A stretch of DNA of 37,052 bases from Rhizopus sp. PT2906 (Eukaryota > Mucoromycota > Mucoromycetes > Mucorales > Rhizopodaceae), in NCBI GenBank assembly GCA_025529335.1, contig JAMYHX010000436.1, positions 1 to 37,052 on the forward strand. Direction: 5' to 3'. The notes beneath the pieces are model-generated. The model ran no database searches, had not been told where the DNA came from, and worked only from the letters and a program-made list of their open reading frames with translations. The stretch's first letter is position 1. Each line of letters starts with the position of its first letter. Shown here one piece after another: positions 33,290 through 37,052 of the stretch. Position numbers and translations under genes: made by a program.

Positions 33290-34376
33290 ACAATGAGATC
33301 TACAAATAAATAAACCAACTTTATCACAAGGGATGACCATGGCGGAGATTTTTTTTTTTGCAGTGCTTGTCTCTCTCTCATAGCAGCACGGTTTGTTCTA
33401 AAAAGAGAACATATTTTATCGAGATAATCGTACTCCCTTTTTCCCGGCCAATCATCGGTTGCCTAAAACTTTTTTTTTTTTTGAAAACATGTAAAAAGTA
33501 AAGTATAGATCTTTGTAGTTGTATATGAACATGTTACTTATGATTTCCTACCTGCCTTTATTCAGAAATACGCGTATATCTTTGTACGTCATCTTTACTC
33601 ACTCCTTATGACACGACATAAATGACAAACGATCCATCATTTTTATTGAAACTATATTTCCTCTCTTATCTATATTTTTTGATCAATGTCCGCCGAAACC
33701 AGCGTGTGTATGTTTGAGTCTGTTGAGATCTAAACAGTAGATCGAGGGAGGATAAAACATGGTCAATCTATTTTTGGAATGAAGACGAGAGATTTCTGGA
33801 TTGCGTGTGTGACATTGATTTATTTATTTATTTTTTTTCGCTTGCTTTGTCATTTATTTATAATTATTAAAAGAGCGCCATTTGGGCCATGATGCTTTAT
33901 CCTCTTGTGTGTGTCTATGTGACCTGAGTGTTGTATTAGAAAGAGAAACAGAACAAGATGCATAAGAAGGAGTTTCAAGTAAATAAGCTATTACCATGCT
34001 GTGTGACACTTTCCCTTTTTTTTGTAAGTTTAGTAATATGCCCTAGGCCAAGGTATACCATCAAAAAGTACGACAATAGAAATTTTGCATATTCCCTCTT
34101 TATTATAGAGAAACCTAGTCCTTTGGCAACCTTATAAAGTAAAATGACAGGAGTATTATGTGTACATTATATTATTGCGTTTTTTATAGTAAAAAGGAGA
34201 GCGGGCGTAAGACAGAATTATAGATGCGTGAAAAATATGAAATGTGTGTGAGTGTGTGGTGCGTAAGGTACATAAATCTACAAAATATTTTTTTTTGGTT
34301 GTTTTTTTTTAAGAAAGTCTTGACTGTCATGCAGCGGATTCTGTCATTGTCCATTGACGAGTTTTTTTTTTTTTTT
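33290..34376. other. Convergent intergenic region
   Basis: Lies between the 3' ends of the small gene and the HSF-type gene. T homopolymers recur at about 33350, 33470, 33830, 34290 and 34363-34377. No ORF or RNA gene that I can support. Confidence 0.55.
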
Positions 34377-35872
34377 TCATTCTTCTTTGACTTTGACATA
34401 AGAGGGTTGCATCATGCAAGAATTAGTGTTGGTGTCTGAATGATGGTTGTTGCTATGGAAATAAAATGGTTGAGATAACTTTGGAATTTCATACATTGAT
34501 GGAGGTGGCTGGGTATAGCAATTGGGTTGAAGAGAAGTTGTACACATTGTATTTATGTAACCACCTGAAGGGCGTTGAACAATATTCGGTTTCACTGCGT
34601 GCTGCTCTGTGATACTAAGAGCGCTCTCGAGCTGCTGTATACGCAATTGCTGCTCTTGTATTTTTAATCGAGCGGCGTTCAGTTGCTCATCGTAATAGCC
34701 GTGCATTTGCTGACACTGTCGTTTGACGTGATAGAGCTGTAATCGAAGCTCTTGCTCGGTGATCGATTCTATGTTGGGTTTATCAGGATGACTATGTGTG
34801 TCTGCTTCCTTGTCATCGACTGCCTTCGTCGCTGGCTCTTGTTGTTCTATAGGTTGCTCCATGAGAGGTATATGCACCAAGGCGTTTGACGTATTGGCAG
34901 CCGGAGGTTCATAAGTCAGTTGCAGTTGAGACGGAGGAAGGTAATACTCTGGCAAACGCACGGACGAGGCCGAAGAAGATGAGCGGCGGTTATTGTTATT
35001 ATTACTCTTGACTGTCTGTGCGTCCTCCTCAAACGCTGACTCGTCGTCTCCTTCGATATTCAAGATGGTCTCGGGATCTTCTTCTTGCTTGGCTCGCTTT
35101 CTTCTTGTATATCGAGTCGCTTTTCTTCGAATCAGATGAAACAGATCACGACGACCGGGTCGAAAGTAAGGATGATACCACCGGCATGATTCCCTGTCTT
35201 TGCTGTCTTTTGATTTTCTTGCGTCGGTATCTCTTTGGAAACCATAAATCTGAGATTGGAAAGGTTAGTTTAACAAGTTCCTTTAATATATATGACACTT
35301 TACATTTAACTGGCGTACAAATGAAGGAAATTTACAGTGTTTAAAAAGACGTGGTAGTACGGTCTCGGTAAACTCTGCAAAAAGGTTTTAAGTAAGTATG
35401 TATAGCATCGTATATATATATATATATATTATTACCTGGAATACATTCAATAATAAACATGTCTCGTCCTTGATGTTTACACCATCGAGCATATTTTTGA
35501 TCACTTTCTGGTGCTTGAAGACATCTATATGGGATAACAAAATATGAGTCTCCTTAATAATAAAAAAAAAGAACTCTCTCTCTCTTACTGGTATAGTTTT
35601 GATACGAATCCAGCAATACCACGTTGAGATTGGGTATTCTTACAAGGAGAAGAAGGAAAGAGAGGAGGTACTATATCCAGATTATAATCATGGGCATGTT
35701 GCATCAATTCCATGTCGTTATTTGTTTCATTCATTGGAGCTGAATGGAATATCATGGGAGTAAATTCTGATCTAGTGTTGTCTGTGAATAACTGGTAAGG
35801 ATGATAGTCATTTGATCTAGTAGACAAGGTAACGTTTTCTGGTATATTTTCATAATTGTTTGTATAATTCAT
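34377..35872 (-). CDS. HSF-type DNA-binding transcription factor
   Basis: Model on the minus strand: exons 35872-35589, 35524-35436, 35374-35304 and 35249-34377, giving 438 residues; introns 64, 61 (with an (AT)n run) and 54 nt. The heat-shock-factor DNA-binding domain spans about residues 89-190: FVSKLYQCLQAP, MFIIECIPEFTETVLPRLFK, the recognition helix segment FPSFVRQLNIYGFQR, then WYHPYFRPGRRDLFHLIRRK. A basic stretch (TRRKRAK) follows and may be a nuclear signal. Residues about 311-361 form a Gln/Leu-rich coiled coil (ITEQELRLQL to RIQQLESAL) in the place of the HSF trimerisation region. The domain is divergent: FVSKLY replaces the more usual FV-KL-ML, and an insert DTDARKSKDSKDRES sits in the wing loop. 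It is probably a paralogue of the SFL1/SKN7/HSF group rather than the canonical stress factor. The GA-rich leader lies directly upstream. Confidence 0.88.
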
Positions 35873-35882
35873 TCTATCTCTA

Positions 35883-35942
35883 TTTAAAAAAAGAGAGAGA
35901 AAGAAAGAAAGAAAGAAAAAAAAAGGGAGAGAGAGGGGGGGA
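35883..35942 (-). repeat. GA/AAAG-rich tract at the HSF-type gene leader
   Basis: AAAGAGAGAGAAAGAAAG followed by GGGAGAGAGAGGGGGGGAGG. On the sense strand of the gene this is a polypyrimidine tract ending about 11 bp before the start codon. Confidence 0.75.
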
Positions 35943-36254
35943 GGATAAACTTTTTATATTCAGCAAACGCACATACACACGCACACACACTTACACATTT
36001 ATACTTTAGGGGAATTTATCAGTGTTCAAAAGACCAATTGTGGCTCCGAGAGTTTATACATTTTTAGACAAAGAGTCTAGTCTATATCTTTTTGCTACAA
36101 CCATTCAAACAGTTTTATATTAATTTAGTAATACTTTCTATACTTGGCTCGTTACATCCCATTTAAACTGCCCCTTCAGTTATTTTTTGAAGGCAAAAAA
36201 AGGGAGGCAACATTGATTTAATTTCCCATTTCATGATAAACATGTCTTGACTCC

Positions 36255-36281
36255 TCTCTCTCTTTCTCTCTCTCTCTCTCT
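36255..36281. repeat. (CT)n microsatellite
   Basis: CTCTCTCTCTTTCTCTCTCT-type run that immediately precedes the GC-rich hairpin in the shared upstream region of the HSF-type gene and LSM2. Confidence 0.75.
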
Positions 36282-36285
36282 TATC

Positions 36286-36311
36286 GTCGGCGACATTTGA
36301 ATATCGCCGAC
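36286..36311. promoter_or_regulatory. GC-rich inverted repeat (possible regulator site)
   Basis: GTCGGCGA and TCGCCGAC are perfect 8-bp inverted arms around a 10-nt centre, in otherwise very AT-rich DNA. The arms are 75% G+C. It sits between two divergent promoters, about 415 bp from the HSF-type start and 535 bp from LSM2. This suits a dimeric zinc-cluster-type or other dyad-binding regulator site; no factor can be named. Confidence 0.45.
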
Positions 36312-36511
36312 AAAGAGAAAGGGTGGATAAATCATACAATTACCTTTTATAAAGAGAGACATTTCTTGTAAATTTTCCAGTTACATTCCGTAAAAGAGAG
36401 GTGACCTGAACATTTTTAAAAGTGCGAATATCGCTTTTTGAAATGTGTTTATCTCTTTCTCTATCTCTCATTGACGTGTCAATATCACATTTAAGCTCTC
36501 TTCTCGATCTT

Positions 36512-36513
<2 letters not shown>

Positions 36514-36543
<30 letters not shown>
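36514..36543. repeat. Thirty-base poly(T) run
   Basis: Uninterrupted T30 flanked by CT-rich sequence, about 300 bp upstream of LSM2. Homopolymers of this length commonly exclude nucleosomes in fungal promoters; exact length may be unreliable in the assembly. Confidence 0.8.
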
Positions 36544-36846
36544 CTCCTGCCTTTCAGAATGATCATGTATATATAGGGGAAATAGGCGCATGACGAAAAT
36601 GAGGAGAGGAGCGGTGAAGGAGGGGGATCATAAAGACTGTGATGGGTGTGTCTTTATGCTTACATAATGCTTTATTCACGTCTATTTGTCAATACATAGT
36701 GATAGACATGACAAAGCAACTGTTTGTATCTGTCTTTCTGAATAACAATTGTATGGTCCTAATTTTTTTTTTTAAAGAGAGAAAAGGCGTGACTATTACT
36801 TGTTTCTTTCTGTCGTCTCTTTTTTCCTCTTTTTCATAAATAAGAA

Positions 36847-37052
36847 ATGGTATTTAAAGAACACATTCTAATGACAACAACTTACCACGCTTTATAATAG
36901 TTATTTTATTCCTTTTTTAAAACACTGGTTGACCAAAAAGTAACTGTAGAATTAAAGAACGATTTGGCCATCACTGGCACGTTAAAATCAGTAGATCAGT
37001 TCTTAAATATCAAGCTAGACAATATTCATGTCGTCGATGAAGAAAGATATCC
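36847..37052 (+). CDS. LSM2: LSM2, U6 snRNA-associated Sm-like protein (5' part)
   Basis: Subunit of the Lsm2-8 ring on U6 snRNA (splicing) and of the cytoplasmic Lsm1-7 ring (mRNA decapping). The first coding exon is the ATG alone (36847-36849), followed by a 51-nt intron (36850-36900, GTATTT donor, ATAATAG acceptor), then exon 2 from 36901 to the window edge. The sequence LFYSFFKTLVDQKVTVELKN is followed by DLAITGTLKSVDQFLNIKLD and NIHVVDEERYP, which is the LSM2 N-terminus and Sm1 motif nearly residue for residue. About 51 residues are present of the usual 95 or so. A CT-rich leader precedes the start. Confidence 0.93.

Larger units (their letters stand above)
35873..36846. promoter_or_regulatory. 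Divergent upstream region of the HSF-type gene and LSM2
   Basis: About 970 bp between the start codons of two divergent genes. It contains GA and CT microsatellites, a GC-rich hairpin and a T30 run (listed separately). No credible ORF: the frames at 36340-36591 (through poly-T) and 36639-36839 are composition artefacts. No TATA box or heat-shock-element array (GAAnnTTCnnGAA) was recognised. Confidence 0.55.

Noticed and set aside
1..37052. tRNA, rRNA, CRISPR, bacterial-type operon or biosynthetic cluster
   Set aside because: I looked for tRNA B-box-like GGTTCGANTCC words, regularly spaced repeats and clustered enzyme genes and saw none; the DNA is eukaryotic nuclear.

Overview
This window looks like nuclear DNA of a filamentous fungus, most likely a Mucoromycota/Mucorales-type genome. 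The protein-coding genes are compact and broken by very short introns: I reconstruct 26, of 41-81 nt, 25 of them GT-AG and one GC-AG. Intergenic DNA is very AT-rich and full of A/T homopolymers and GA/CT microsatellites. The gene content also fits: a minor-spliceosome U11/U12-65K protein, which most Dikarya lack, an HSF-type factor and a FAR1-type zinc-finger factor. The species assignment is inference; no rRNA or other marker is present.

Layout. (1) Positions 645-4554 are a gene-dense island: TIM13 (+), the U11/U12-65K homologue RNPC3 (-), NAT9-type acetyltransferase (+), and an F-box protein (-). RNPC3 and NAT9 are divergent, with 52 bp between start codons filled by a near-palindromic GA/CT sequence. 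NAT9 and the F-box gene converge with 8 bp between stop codons. (2) Positions 4555-15466 are a gene desert with decayed mobile DNA: a degraded coding remnant (7821-8195, -), a 401-bp inverted-repeat element with CACTA-like ends (9426-9826), and two different decayed non-LTR retrotransposon reverse transcriptases (10575-11590 and 12481-14400). (3) Positions 15467-17514 (-) encode a FAR1-like, glutamine-rich putative transcription factor. (4) Positions 17515-20217 are intergenic with microsatellites and one copy of a terminal repeat (19466-19540) that recurs inverted at the extreme left of the window (1-73). (5) Positions 20218-27547 hold a conserved-looking protein of unknown function and, 102 bp downstream, a ten-exon HEATR5/Laa1 gene of 2,089 codons, which contains the GC-AG intron. 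(6) Positions 27548-32987 are a second repeat-rich stretch with a second copy of the CACTA-like element (29101-29466) and a frameshifted PIF1-family helicase remnant. (7) Positions 32988-37052 hold a small two-exon gene, an HSF-type transcription factor (-), and the 5' end of LSM2 (+), which runs off the window.

The intact genes are mainly housekeeping: mitochondrial import, minor and major splicing/mRNA decay, AP-1-linked membrane traffic, protein acetylation, plus two regulators. They do not form an obvious pathway or cluster. I found no tRNA, rRNA, CRISPR array or secondary-metabolite cluster. I see no compelling new biological system. The most interesting material is the minor-spliceosome gene, the transposase-derived zinc-finger factor, the two-copy CACTA-like element, the terminal repeat shared by 1-73 and 19466-19540, and the shared palindromic promoter. 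All gene models were built by eye from reading frame, splice consensus and remembered family patterns; no database search was run.
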